Source: Achromobacter xylosoxidans (GTDB taxonomy: Bacteria > Pseudomonadota > Gammaproteobacteria > Burkholderiales > Burkholderiaceae_B). From it: a stretch of DNA of 64,000 nucleotides. Shown one piece after another: positions 33,632-41,225 of this stretch (position 1 is its first letter; each line of letters starts with the position of its first letter). The DNA is taken from assembly GCF_002192695.1 (NCBI RefSeq), contig NZ_MTLG01000110.1, positions 1-64,000 on the forward strand. The letters run 5' to 3'. The notes under the pieces were generated by a model, which was not told the origin of the DNA, searched no databases, and saw only the letters and a list, made by a program, of their open reading frames with translations. Both the position numbers and the translations under genes were made by a program.

Positions 33632-34760
33632 ACCCGAGGGGCTGCGCGGGCGCGTTGGCGGGACGCCTGCGGGCGCCGGCCGCGGGTGCCGGTTCGCCGT
33701 CGTCGGTGCGCAGGCGGCTGCGCAGGCGTTCGATGGGATCCGCGATCACGCTGTTGAGCAGGGCCGAGAATGCAATGGTGCTGGTGATCACCAGGGCCGA
33801 GAACAGCAAGGGCTGATCCAGGTGCGCTTCTTCAAGCAGCCACTTGAAGAACATGATCACCAACGAATGGCAGATGTAGATCGGGTAGCTCAACTCGCCT
33901 ATGGCCTTGTCCAACCTGTGGCGCGACTGGAACAGAAAGGCCAGCGGCAGCAGCGCCGCGAACAGCAGCACGGCCAGGCCGTCGCGCACGTTGTGGTTGA
34001 TGGCGATTGAGAAATGCAGCACACAATAGACCGCCAGCACGGCCGTGCCGATTTCGGGCAGGCGCTTGATCCGCTGCGTCCATGCCTTGTAGCGCGGCAA
34101 CAGCACTTGGTGCGACAGCGAACCGAGCAGGAACAGCGCTAGTTCCGTCGGGAAGAAGCGGTAGGTCCAGGGATCGCTCAAGCCTATGCCGGTGGCGATC
34201 AGCACGCCGCGCAGTGCCAGCGATGCGGCCAGCAATGCCAGCAGCCGCCGCGGCGAATGCAGCACGAAGGGCGCCACCAGGTAGAAGCTCATCTCCACGC
34301 CCAGCGTCCAGGCCTGCGGCACCAGCAGGCCTTCGTAGAGCGGCACTTCGCTATGCGCGAAGCTGCCGGTGAACTTCAGCGCGGAATGCTCTATGCCGAA
34401 GAACATCAACCAGTCCTGGCCCATGATGAAAATGTTGGAGAGCACCAGGAACAGTTCGGCGCTGAAGGGCAGGGCATCGTAGATGCGGAAGAATGCGCCG
34501 CCGCTCATCACGTGCGCCGCCAAGGTCAGCGCCGCAACCACCAGGTAGATCGGGAACAGGCGCAGGAAGCGGTTTGCATAGAACTTGCCCACCGCGCCTT
34601 GATAATGGTCCGTGGCGGTAAGCACATAGGAAATCAGGAAGCCTGAAATGACGTAGAACAGCTGCACCGCGAGGCGGCCGCCCACCAAATTGTCGGTGGC
34701 GCCCGCGCCCAGATGGTCCAGCACCACTGACAATGCCAATAAGGTTCTCAAAAAGCCCAT
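33612..34760 (-). CDS. Acyltransferase 3 family membrane protein (OafA/ExoZ type)
   Basis: 382 residues with about ten transmembrane helices. The N terminus FLRTLLALSVVLDHLG carries the catalytic-type His of the family (normally R..A...V...H). RLAVQLFYVISGFLISYVL and NRFLRLFPIYLVV follow. Such proteins O-acetylate or O-succinylate surface polysaccharides, lipopolysaccharide or peptidoglycan. No polysaccharide genes are adjacent. GGGGGAG lies about nine bases before the start. The last 40 residues are charged and probably cytoplasmic. Confidence 0.88.
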   Translation of the reverse strand: MGFLRTLLALSVVLDHLGAGATDNLVGGRLAVQLFYVISGFLISYVLTATDHYQGAVGKFYANRFLRLFPIYLVVAALTLAAHVMSGGAFFRIYDALPFSAELFLVLSNIFIMGQDWLMFFGIEHSALKFTGSFAHSEVPLYEGLLVPQAWTLGVEMSFYLVAPFVLHSPRRLLALLAASLALRGVLIATGIGLSDPWTYRFFPTELALFLLGSLSHQVLLPRYKAWTQRIKRLPEIGTAVLAVYCVLHFSIAINHNVRDGLAVLLFAALLPLAFLFQSRHRLDKAIGELSYPIYICHSLVIMFFKWLLEEAHLDQPLLFSALVITSTIAFSALLNSVIADPIERLRSRLRTDDGEPAPAAGARRRPANAPAQPLGSIRRVP

Positions 34761-35067
34761 CGCTGTGTCTCCCCCGGATTGATCTTATTCTTGGCTCCCG
34801 TGAGGAGCCGGACACCTGCGCCTGCGGTTGTTGCGATCGGCTTGCGGACCTTGCGTGCCGGCCTGGCCCGGATGGCGATCTGTACTGATTCTGCGCGTCG
34901 GCGTGCGCCGCCGCCATGGGGCGTTCGATGCAGCAAGGCCATGCTATTGGAGCGTGATGGCGGATTTTCCGTGCTGCTTTTGGATACCGCTTATGGGCTT
35001 AGGACATGCGTGCACGGCCGCAAGGCCGGTTACAGTCGGGGTATGTGAAATTGATGGAGTCCCGTAC
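34761..35067. other. 307-base gap between the acyltransferase and the first META lipoprotein
   Basis: It holds both divergent promoters. A perfect GGCTCC-CGTGA-GGAGCC hairpin (34793-34809) lies in the acyltransferase leader. A TACAGT-like -10 hexamer is visible about 35 bases before the lipoprotein start. No ORF with a credible ribosome site is seen. Confidence 0.5.
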
Positions 35068-35598
35068 ATGCCCAAGCTCTTGTCCACGCCCTGCCGCCTG
35101 ATCGCTCCGGCCCTGCTGGCCGCGGCCCTGGCGGGTTGCGCCGGGTCCACCGGCGGCGCGCGTCCGCAAGGCGCCGCCGCGGCCAACGCCGCCAGCAGCG
35201 CGGATTCGCTGGCCCAGACCAGTTGGGAACTGGTGCGCTGGACGCAGGCCGGCGGCGCGTTGCGCGATATCCCCCATGGCGACAACGGCGAACCCGTGCG
35301 CCTGACGTTCCTGGCGCAAGGCAAGCAGTACCGCGTCAATGGCTTTTCCGGCTGCAACCGCTACATGGGCACCTACAAGCTCGAAGGCGGCAAGCTCTAC
35401 ATCGACGCGCCGGCCGCCACGCGCATGGCCTGCCCCGCGCCGGAACGCGCCCGCCTTGAAGCGGACTATCTGCGCGGCCTGGCGTCCATCGATACCTTCA
35501 CGCTGGACAACGGCGGCGCGCCCCGGCACCTGACCTTCAACCTGCGCGGCGGCGACGTGCTGGAATTCGCACGCCGCCAGGATCCGCCCACGCCCTGA
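35068..35598 (+). CDS. META-domain lipoprotein (HslJ-like)
   Basis: 176 residues. A lipoprotein signal peptide ends in the lipobox LAGC near residue 25. The META domain (about 48-170) has the family pattern TSWELVRW...GFSGCNRYMGTYKLEGGKL...ATRMACP, including the paired cysteines. GGAG is nine bases before the ATG. E. coli HslJ of this family is linked to novobiocin resistance and heat shock, but the molecular role is unknown. The next gene has the same domain, so the two arose by duplication or act as a pair. Confidence 0.85.
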   Translation: MPKLLSTPCRLIAPALLAAALAGCAGSTGGARPQGAAAANAASSADSLAQTSWELVRWTQAGGALRDIPHGDNGEPVRLTFLAQGKQYRVNGFSGCNRYMGTYKLEGGKLYIDAPAATRMACPAPERARLEADYLRGLASIDTFTLDNGGAPRHLTFNLRGGDVLEFARRQDPPTP

Positions 35599-35635
35599 GG
35601 CGGCCCGCGGGGCGCGCATCAAAGAGTGTCAAGCC

Positions 35636-35693
35636 GCGCAAGGCGGCGCCGGGCCGGGCCTACAATGGCGTGCTCCGGCCCGCCGCCTTGCGC
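35636..35693. repeat. Large imperfect inverted repeat enclosing a -10-like box
   Basis: A perfect 12-bp outer arm (GCGCAAGGCGGC with GCCGCCTTGCGC) and a 7-bp inner arm (GGGCCGG with CCGGCCC) are separated by a three-base bulge. The 17-base loop contains TACAAT (35661-35666), a likely -10 hexamer of the second META gene. Confidence 0.65.
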
Positions 35694-35728
35694 AGGCGCG
35701 GCATTCCTCGTTTTTCCGGGAGACTCTC

Positions 35729-36526
35729 ATGCCCTTTTCCGCGTCCCTGCGTTGGCTGGCGCCTTGCCTGTTGTCCATCGGACTGGCCGCCTGCTCTGCG
35801 CCGCCCAAGCGCGCCGCGGATGGACAGGATCCCCGCTTCCAGCCGGCATCGGCTTCCGACATGCTGGCGCAGACCAGCTGGGATCTGGCGCGCTGGACCT
35901 TGCCCGGCGGCGGCCTGCGGCAGATTCCGCATCCGTCCTCCGGTTCGCGTCCGCTGACGGCCAGCTTCGTCCATGACCAAGGCTCGCCGCGCATCTCCGG
36001 TTTTGCCGGCTGCAATCAGTACAACGGTTCCTATACCGTCGCCAACGGCCTGCTGATCGTGCAGGGGCGCCCGGTGTCGACCAGAATGGCCTGCGCGCCG
36101 CAGAACATGACGCTGGAGCAGGATTTCCTGGCGGCGCTGACCAGCATCACCGCCACGTCGGTGGACAACGCCAACAATCCGCAGCGCATGACCTGGGTGC
36201 TCAGCTCGGGCGACAGGCTGGACTTCGGACGCCGCGCCGACCCCATCGCCGGCGGCCAGCAGGGACCCACCAAGCTGGTCTACGTGAATTCCGAGCGCGT
36301 GCCTTGCACCGCCGGTGCGGGCCGCGCCATGTGCTACCAGGTGCGCGACAGCGCGGGGCAGCCCTGGCAGCTCTGGTATGGCGAAATCACCGGCTTCAAT
36401 TTCCAGCCCGGCGTACGCTACCGCTTGCGCGTGGTCGAGGTCCGCAACCCGAATCCGCCGGTCGACGCCTCGACGCTGAGCTGGGTGCTGGACGCGGTGG
36501 TCGAGCAGGAAATCGTCAATCGTTGA
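35729..36526 (+). CDS. META plus DUF4377 lipoprotein
   Basis: 265 residues. Signal peptide with lipobox LAAC (near residue 22), a META domain (about 45-165: TSWDLARW...GFAGCNQYNGSY...STRMACAP), then a DUF4377 domain (about 178-262: VYVNSERVPCTAGAGRAMCYQVRD, WQLWYGEITGFNFQPGVRYRLRV). DUF4377 is often fused to META in envelope proteins; its function is unknown. GGGAG lies about seven bases before the ATG. The tandem arrangement with the previous gene suggests a common envelope-stress role. Confidence 0.87.
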   Translation: MPFSASLRWLAPCLLSIGLAACSAPPKRAADGQDPRFQPASASDMLAQTSWDLARWTLPGGGLRQIPHPSSGSRPLTASFVHDQGSPRISGFAGCNQYNGSYTVANGLLIVQGRPVSTRMACAPQNMTLEQDFLAALTSITATSVDNANNPQRMTWVLSSGDRLDFGRRADPIAGGQQGPTKLVYVNSERVPCTAGAGRAMCYQVRDSAGQPWQLWYGEITGFNFQPGVRYRLRVVEVRNPNPPVDASTLSWVLDAVVEQEIVNR

Positions 36527-36544
36527 GCGGGATCAAGCGGGGAG

Positions 36545-36601
36545 GCGGGCGGGGAAAACCGCCCAGCGATTACTATTACGCCTTTCGCCGCCCGCTTTTT
36601 T
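36545..36601 (+). terminator. Terminator with competing inner hairpin between META2 and trhO
   Basis: GCGGGCGG (36545-36552) pairs with CCGCCCGC (36588-36595) before T6. The same left arm can instead pair with CCGCCC (36559-36564) across GGAAAA. The T-run ends only ten bases before the trhO ATG. Confidence 0.65.
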
Positions 36602-36611
36602 CCGCTTTTCC

Positions 36612-37349
36612 ATGACTTCCGTCGTCAATATCGCCGCTTACAAATTCGTTTCGCTGGATGCCCTGCCGGCGTTGCGCGCCCGCCTGCTGGAAGAGGCCGG
36701 CCTGGCCGCGCTCAAGGGCACCATCCTGTTGGCCGAAGAAGGCATCAACCTGTTCCTGGCGGGGACGGCGCAGGGCATCGACGCTTTCTTGCGCACGCTG
36801 CGCGCCGATCCGCGTTTCGCCGACCTGGAAGTGAAGTTCAGCCATAGCGCGACGGTGCCGTTCCGCAAGCTGCTGGTGAAGATCAAGCGCGAGATCATCC
36901 GCATGGATCATCCGGCGATCCGCCCGGAGGCGGGTCGCGCGCCCGGCGTGGACGCGCGCACCTTGGCGCGCTGGCTGGAAGCCGGCGTGGACGACGCCGG
37001 CCGGCCAGTGGTCATGCTGGACACGCGCAACGCCTTCGAAGTCGACGAGGGCACCTTCAGGAACGCCATCGACTGGCGCATCGAGCGCTTCACGCAGTTT
37101 CCCGCGGCGGTGCAGGCGCATCGGGCAGAACTTGAAGGCAAGACCGTGGTCAGCTTCTGCACCGGCGGCATCCGCTGCGAGAAGGCCGCCATCTACATGA
37201 ACGAAGTTGGCCTGCAGAACGTCTATCAACTCGACGGCGGCATCCTCAAGTATTTCGAGGAAACCGGCGGACCGGGCTATGACGGCAAGTGCTTCGTCTT
37301 CGACGAGCGCATTTCGCTGGATCCGGCACTGGCGCCCAGCAAGGCCTAA
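36612..37349 (+). CDS. trhO: tRNA uridine(34) hydroxylase TrhO (rhodanese family, YceA)
   Basis: 245 residues, cytosolic. An N-terminal acylphosphatase-like domain (about 1-95, with KGTILLAEEGINLFLAG) is followed by a rhodanese domain (about 110-230) with the active-site loop CTGGIRCEKA. TrhO hydroxylates uridine 34 of tRNAs, the first step to 5-methoxyuridine-type modifications. This start matches the family N terminus, but no Shine-Dalgarno precedes it. A strong bidirectional terminator follows. Confidence 0.92.
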   Translation: MTSVVNIAAYKFVSLDALPALRARLLEEAGLAALKGTILLAEEGINLFLAGTAQGIDAFLRTLRADPRFADLEVKFSHSATVPFRKLLVKIKREIIRMDHPAIRPEAGRAPGVDARTLARWLEAGVDDAGRPVVMLDTRNAFEVDEGTFRNAIDWRIERFTQFPAAVQAHRAELEGKTVVSFCTGGIRCEKAAIYMNEVGLQNVYQLDGGILKYFEETGGPGYDGKCFVFDERISLDPALAPSKA

Positions 37350-37367
37350 TGCTCCGCGCTCGGTAAC

Positions 37368-37401
37368 AAAAAGCCCGCCGATTTGAACTGGCGGGCTTTT
37401 T
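37368..37401. terminator. Bidirectional intrinsic terminator between trhO and metG
   Basis: AAAAAGCCCGCC and GGCGGGCTTTTT form a perfect stem with a ten-base loop, giving a U-tract in both directions for the convergent genes. Confidence 0.92.
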
Positions 37402-37423
37402 GCATTCAGCGGGCGTCGCGCAA

Positions 37424-39490
37424 TCAGCGCACGCGCATGCCGGGCTTGGCGCCGGGGAACGGTTCCAGCACGTAGATGCCGGCGTCCACGGACTCATCCG
37501 CATGGCTGGCTGCCAGCACCATGCCTTCGGACACGCCGAACTTCATCTTGCGCGGCGCCAGGTTGGCCACCAGTACCGTCAGCTTGCCGATCAGGTCTTC
37601 CGGCTTGTAGGCCGACTTGATGCCGGAAAACACGTTGCGGTGGCGGCCTTCGCCGGCGTCCAGGGTCAGGCGCAGCAGCTTGGTCGAACCTTCCACGTGT
37701 TCGCAGTTGACGATCTGCGCGATGCGCAGGTCGACGCGCGCGAAGTCGTCGATGGAGATGGTCTCGGCGATGGGCTCGCCGCCAGGCACCACCACGGGGG
37801 CGGCGGGCGGCTCGAACAGGTCTTCCAGCATTTGCGGTTCGACGCGCTGCATCAGGTGCTTGAACGGCGCCACGCGCTGCGGCAGTACGGCGGCATCGGC
37901 CCAGGTGTAGGGCGCCTGCGCGCCGAACAGTTCCAGGGCCACGCGCTCGGCCAGTTCGGGCAGCACCGGGGCCAGCATCACGGACAGGGCCTTGAAGCCC
38001 GCCAGCGAGCGCGAGCAGATGTCCTGCAGGGCGGCCTTCTGCGCGTCATCGGCGGTGGCGATGCCCTTGGCCAGCACCCAGGGCTGGGCCGTGTCGAACG
38101 CCTGGTTGATGCGATCGGCGTAGGCCATGATTTCGCGGATGGCGCGGTTGTACTCGCGGGCCTCGAACGCGGCGCGGATGGACTCCGCCTGTTCGGCGTA
38201 CTCCGCGGCCAGCGCCGAGGTGTCGCCCGAATAGCCGAGGACTCCATCGAAATGCTTGGTGATGAAGCTGGCGGCGCGGCTGGCGATGTTGACGTACTTG
38301 CCGATCAGGTCGCTGTTGACGCGGGCGATGAAGTCCTCGGGGTTGAAGTCCATGTCTTCGACCCGGGCGTTCAGCTTGGCGGCGATGTAGTAGCGCATCC
38401 ATTCGGCGTTCATGCCGAGTTCCAGGTAGCGCAGCGGCGAAATGCCCGTGCCGCGGCTCTTGGACATCTTTTCGCCGCTGACAGTGATGAAGCCGTGCAC
38501 GTTCACGGCGTCAGGCGTCTTGCGGCCAGCGAACTTCAGCATCGCGGGCCAGAACAGCGCGTGGAAATACACGATGTCCTTGCCGATGAAGTGGACCTGT
38601 TCGGTGGGGCCGGCCGGGTCGAGCAGCTTGTCGAAGTCCAGGCCCTTGACCGCGCAATACGACTTCAGCGAGGCCAGGTAGCCCACGGGGGCGTCCAGCC
38701 AGACGTAGAAGTACTTGCCCGGCGCGTCCGGGATCTCGATGCCGAAGTAGGGGGCGTCGCGGGAAATGTCCCAGTCGCCCAGCTTGGCCTCGCCATCGTC
38801 CGACCCCAGCCACTCGCGCGTCTTGGCCAGCATTTCAGGTTGCAGGTGCTTGCCGCCGGCGGCGTTGGAGCCGGTGGTCCATTGCTGCAGGAATTCCACG
38901 CAGCGCGGATCGGACAGCTTGAAGAAGAAGTGGTCCGAGGACTTCAGCACCGGCGTGGCGCCGGTCAGGGCCGAATAGGGATTGATCAGCTCGGTGGGCG
39001 CGTAGACCGCGCCGCAGACCTCGCAGGAATCGCCGTACTGGTCCTTGGCGTGGCATTTGGGGCATTCGCCCTTGATGTAGCGGTCGGCCAGGAACATGCC
39101 CTTGACCGGATCGTAGAACTGCTCGATGGAGCGGGTTTCGATCAGGTCCTGGGCCTTGAGCGCGCGGTAGATGTCTTGCGACAGGGCGACGTTCTCGGCC
39201 GAATCGGTCGAATGCCAGTGGTCGAAGCGGATGTGAAAGCCGTTCAGGTACTGCGGGCGTTCGGCCGCGTAGCGGGCCACCAGGGCCTGCGGCGTGATGC
39301 CTTCCTTTTCCGCCTTCAGCATGATGGGCGCGCCGTGCGCGTCGTCCGCACCCACGAAGTGCACCGTGTGGCCCGCCATTCGCATCGAACGAACCCAGAT
39401 ATCGGCCTGGATGTACTCCATGATGTGGCCGATGTGGAACGATCCGTTGGCGTAGGGCAGCGCAGTGGTGACAAAAAGGGTGCGAGACAT
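37424..39490 (-). CDS. metG: Methionyl-tRNA synthetase
   Basis: 688 residues. It charges methionine onto initiator and elongator tRNA. HIGH is at 19-22, the zinc-type knuckle cysteines are Cys143/146/156/159, and KMSKS is at 341-345. The C-terminal tRNA-binding (EMAP/Trbp111-like) domain covers about 580-688 (DDFARVDLRIAQIVNCEHV), so this is the full-length dimeric type as in E. coli. No Shine-Dalgarno is obvious. The gene stands alone. Confidence 0.97.
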   Translation of the reverse strand: MSRTLFVTTALPYANGSFHIGHIMEYIQADIWVRSMRMAGHTVHFVGADDAHGAPIMLKAEKEGITPQALVARYAAERPQYLNGFHIRFDHWHSTDSAENVALSQDIYRALKAQDLIETRSIEQFYDPVKGMFLADRYIKGECPKCHAKDQYGDSCEVCGAVYAPTELINPYSALTGATPVLKSSDHFFFKLSDPRCVEFLQQWTTGSNAAGGKHLQPEMLAKTREWLGSDDGEAKLGDWDISRDAPYFGIEIPDAPGKYFYVWLDAPVGYLASLKSYCAVKGLDFDKLLDPAGPTEQVHFIGKDIVYFHALFWPAMLKFAGRKTPDAVNVHGFITVSGEKMSKSRGTGISPLRYLELGMNAEWMRYYIAAKLNARVEDMDFNPEDFIARVNSDLIGKYVNIASRAASFITKHFDGVLGYSGDTSALAAEYAEQAESIRAAFEAREYNRAIREIMAYADRINQAFDTAQPWVLAKGIATADDAQKAALQDICSRSLAGFKALSVMLAPVLPELAERVALELFGAQAPYTWADAAVLPQRVAPFKHLMQRVEPQMLEDLFEPPAAPVVVPGGEPIAETISIDDFARVDLRIAQIVNCEHVEGSTKLLRLTLDAGEGRHRNVFSGIKSAYKPEDLIGKLTVLVANLAPRKMKFGVSEGMVLAASHADESVDAGIYVLEPFPGAKPGMRVR

Positions 39491-39715
39491 GGTTGTCTTG
39501 GTAGGTTGAGGGAAAAAAGGAGTAGGCCGGCCATTTTAGGGCAACGGCGGGGACTTGCCCGGCGGCGGCCTGGATATGGCTCAACCCGCCCTTCGCGGCA
39601 AACGAATCAGGCGGGTTGCGAAAGAATGGGGAAACCGGCGCGGATGCCGGGGGGGCGGCCGTCCGGGGGCAGGCCGTCCGGCAATTCAGCGCGTGGGCGC
39701 ATGAACCCACGGCCC

Positions 39716-39739
39716 GCTTGCGCCGCGGGCGGCGCAAGC
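39716..39739 (-). terminator. Perfect hairpin downstream of the small membrane-protein gene
   Basis: GCTTGCGCCG and CGGCGCAAGC form a 10-bp stem with a four-base loop, 17 bases after the stop at 39757. A second hairpin (GTGGG/CCCAC) follows further on. There is no U-tract, so factor-dependent termination or mRNA end protection is more likely. Confidence 0.45.
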
Positions 39740-39756
39740 ATGCTGGAAAGCCGCCG

Positions 39757-40032
39757 TCAGCGGATTTCGCGGGCTTCGACGTCGATCACGTCGCCGCGCG
39801 GCTGCGTGGCGAAGGGGGCGGTGGCGGACTGGAACGGTCCCGGACGGGCGCCCTGGCGCTGGCTCCAATAGGCGCGCACGCCGAAAGGTTTGCCGCGCAC
39901 CTTGGCGACCACGTACAGGATCGCCACGGCGATCGCCGTGGAAAGCATGAACACCAGCGCCATCGCCATGCCGATCAAGGCCAGGGCGGCGAATAGGACG
40001 GCACGAAAGAAGCGGATAAGTGTGTTGGTCAT
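39757..40032 (-). CDS. Small membrane protein of unknown function
   Basis: 91 residues. Basic N terminus (NTLIRFFRA), then a long hydrophobic stretch of about 35 residues (roughly 10-45) that could span the membrane once or as a hairpin. A basic segment (KVRGKPFGVRAYW) and a polar tail ending IDVEAREIR follow. I do not recognise the family. ATG 40032 is used; an upstream TTG at 40047 is unlikely. It is divergent from apbC, with about 100 bases between. Confidence 0.65.
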   Translation of the reverse strand: MTNTLIRFFRAVLFAALALIGMAMALVFMLSTAIAVAILYVVAKVRGKPFGVRAYWSQRQGARPGPFQSATAPFATQPRGDVIDVEAREIR

Positions 40033-40133
40033 GAAGATGGGATGCAAAACGCAGGGAAAGGTTCCCGGGTATCCGCTATCCTTTAGGGGATGGCGGGCCG
40101 CAGAAGCCGCGCTGCCTACGGAACCATAGTGAC

Positions 40134-41222
40134 ATGAGTATAACGATAGAACAAATTCGCGCCGCGCTGCGCGCCGCGCAGGACCCGAATACCGGTATGG
40201 ATTTGGGTGTTTCTGTAAAAGATCGTGACATCAAGCTGGAAGGCGGACGCGTTTCGCTGGCGTTGGAGCTGGGTTATCCGGCCGAGGCCGCGCGCGCGCA
40301 GGTGCGCGAGATCGCCGTGGCGGCGCTGGCTGCGGCCGGCGTGGCCGACGCCCAGGTCGAGGTGACCTGGAAGGTCGCCGCCCATGCGGTGCAGAAAGGC
40401 CTGAAACCTTTGCCTAATGTGCGCAACATTATTGCGGTTGCCTCCGGCAAGGGCGGCGTGGGCAAGAGCACCACGGCCGTGAACCTGGCCCTGGCCCTGG
40501 CGGCCGAAGGGGCCAAGGTGGGCGTGCTGGATGCCGACATCTACGGCCCCAGCGTGCCAACCATGCTGGGCATCTCGGGCCGTCCCGAAAGCCTGGACAA
40601 CAAGAGCATGGAGCCGCTCACGGGCCATGGCCTGCAGGCCAACTCCATCGGTTTCCTGATCGACGCCGACTCGCCCGCCATCTGGCGCGGCCCGATGGTG
40701 ACGCAGGCGCTGGAGCAGCTGCTGCGCCAGACCAACTGGCGCGACCTCGACTACCTGATCGTCGACATGCCGCCGGGCACGGGCGACGTGGCCCTGACCC
40801 TGGCGCAGAAGGTGCCGGTCGTGGGCGCGGTCATCGTCACCACGCCGCAAGACGTGGCGCTGCTGGACGCGCGCAAGGGTTTGCGCATGTTCCAGAAGGT
40901 CGACGTGCCGATCCTGGGCGTGGTCGAGAACATGGCCATCCACATCTGCTCGCAATGCGGGCATGCCGAGCACATCTTCGGCGAAGGTGGCGGCCAGCGC
41001 ATGGCCGAGCAATACCACACGCCCTGGCTGGGCAGCCTGCCGCTGACCCTGGCGATCCGCGAGCAGACCGACGCCGGCTCGCCGACCGTGGTGTCCGACC
41101 CGGGCAGCGAGGCCGCGTCCCTTTACCGCGGCATCGCCCGCAAGCTGGCGGCTGGCGTGGCAGCGCTACCCCGCGACATGGCCGGGAAATTCCCGTCCAT
41201 CGTCGTGCAGCAACCGACCTGA
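40134..41222 (+). CDS. apbC: Iron-sulfur cluster carrier ApbC/Mrp
   Basis: 362 residues, cytosolic P-loop ATPase. An N-terminal MIP18-like domain (about 1-85) precedes the nucleotide-binding domain with deviant Walker A SGKGGVGKST at about 104-113, switch DADIYGPSVP and DMPPGTGD. The CSQCG motif near residue 270 holds the bridging Fe-S cluster cysteines. It delivers Fe-S clusters to apoproteins. The start codon has no strong ribosome site. tamA begins four bases after the stop. Confidence 0.95.
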   Translation: MSITIEQIRAALRAAQDPNTGMDLGVSVKDRDIKLEGGRVSLALELGYPAEAARAQVREIAVAALAAAGVADAQVEVTWKVAAHAVQKGLKPLPNVRNIIAVASGKGGVGKSTTAVNLALALAAEGAKVGVLDADIYGPSVPTMLGISGRPESLDNKSMEPLTGHGLQANSIGFLIDADSPAIWRGPMVTQALEQLLRQTNWRDLDYLIVDMPPGTGDVALTLAQKVPVVGAVIVTTPQDVALLDARKGLRMFQKVDVPILGVVENMAIHICSQCGHAEHIFGEGGGQRMAEQYHTPWLGSLPLTLAIREQTDAGSPTVVSDPGSEAASLYRGIARKLAAGVAALPRDMAGKFPSIVVQQPT

Positions 41223-41225
41223 CGC

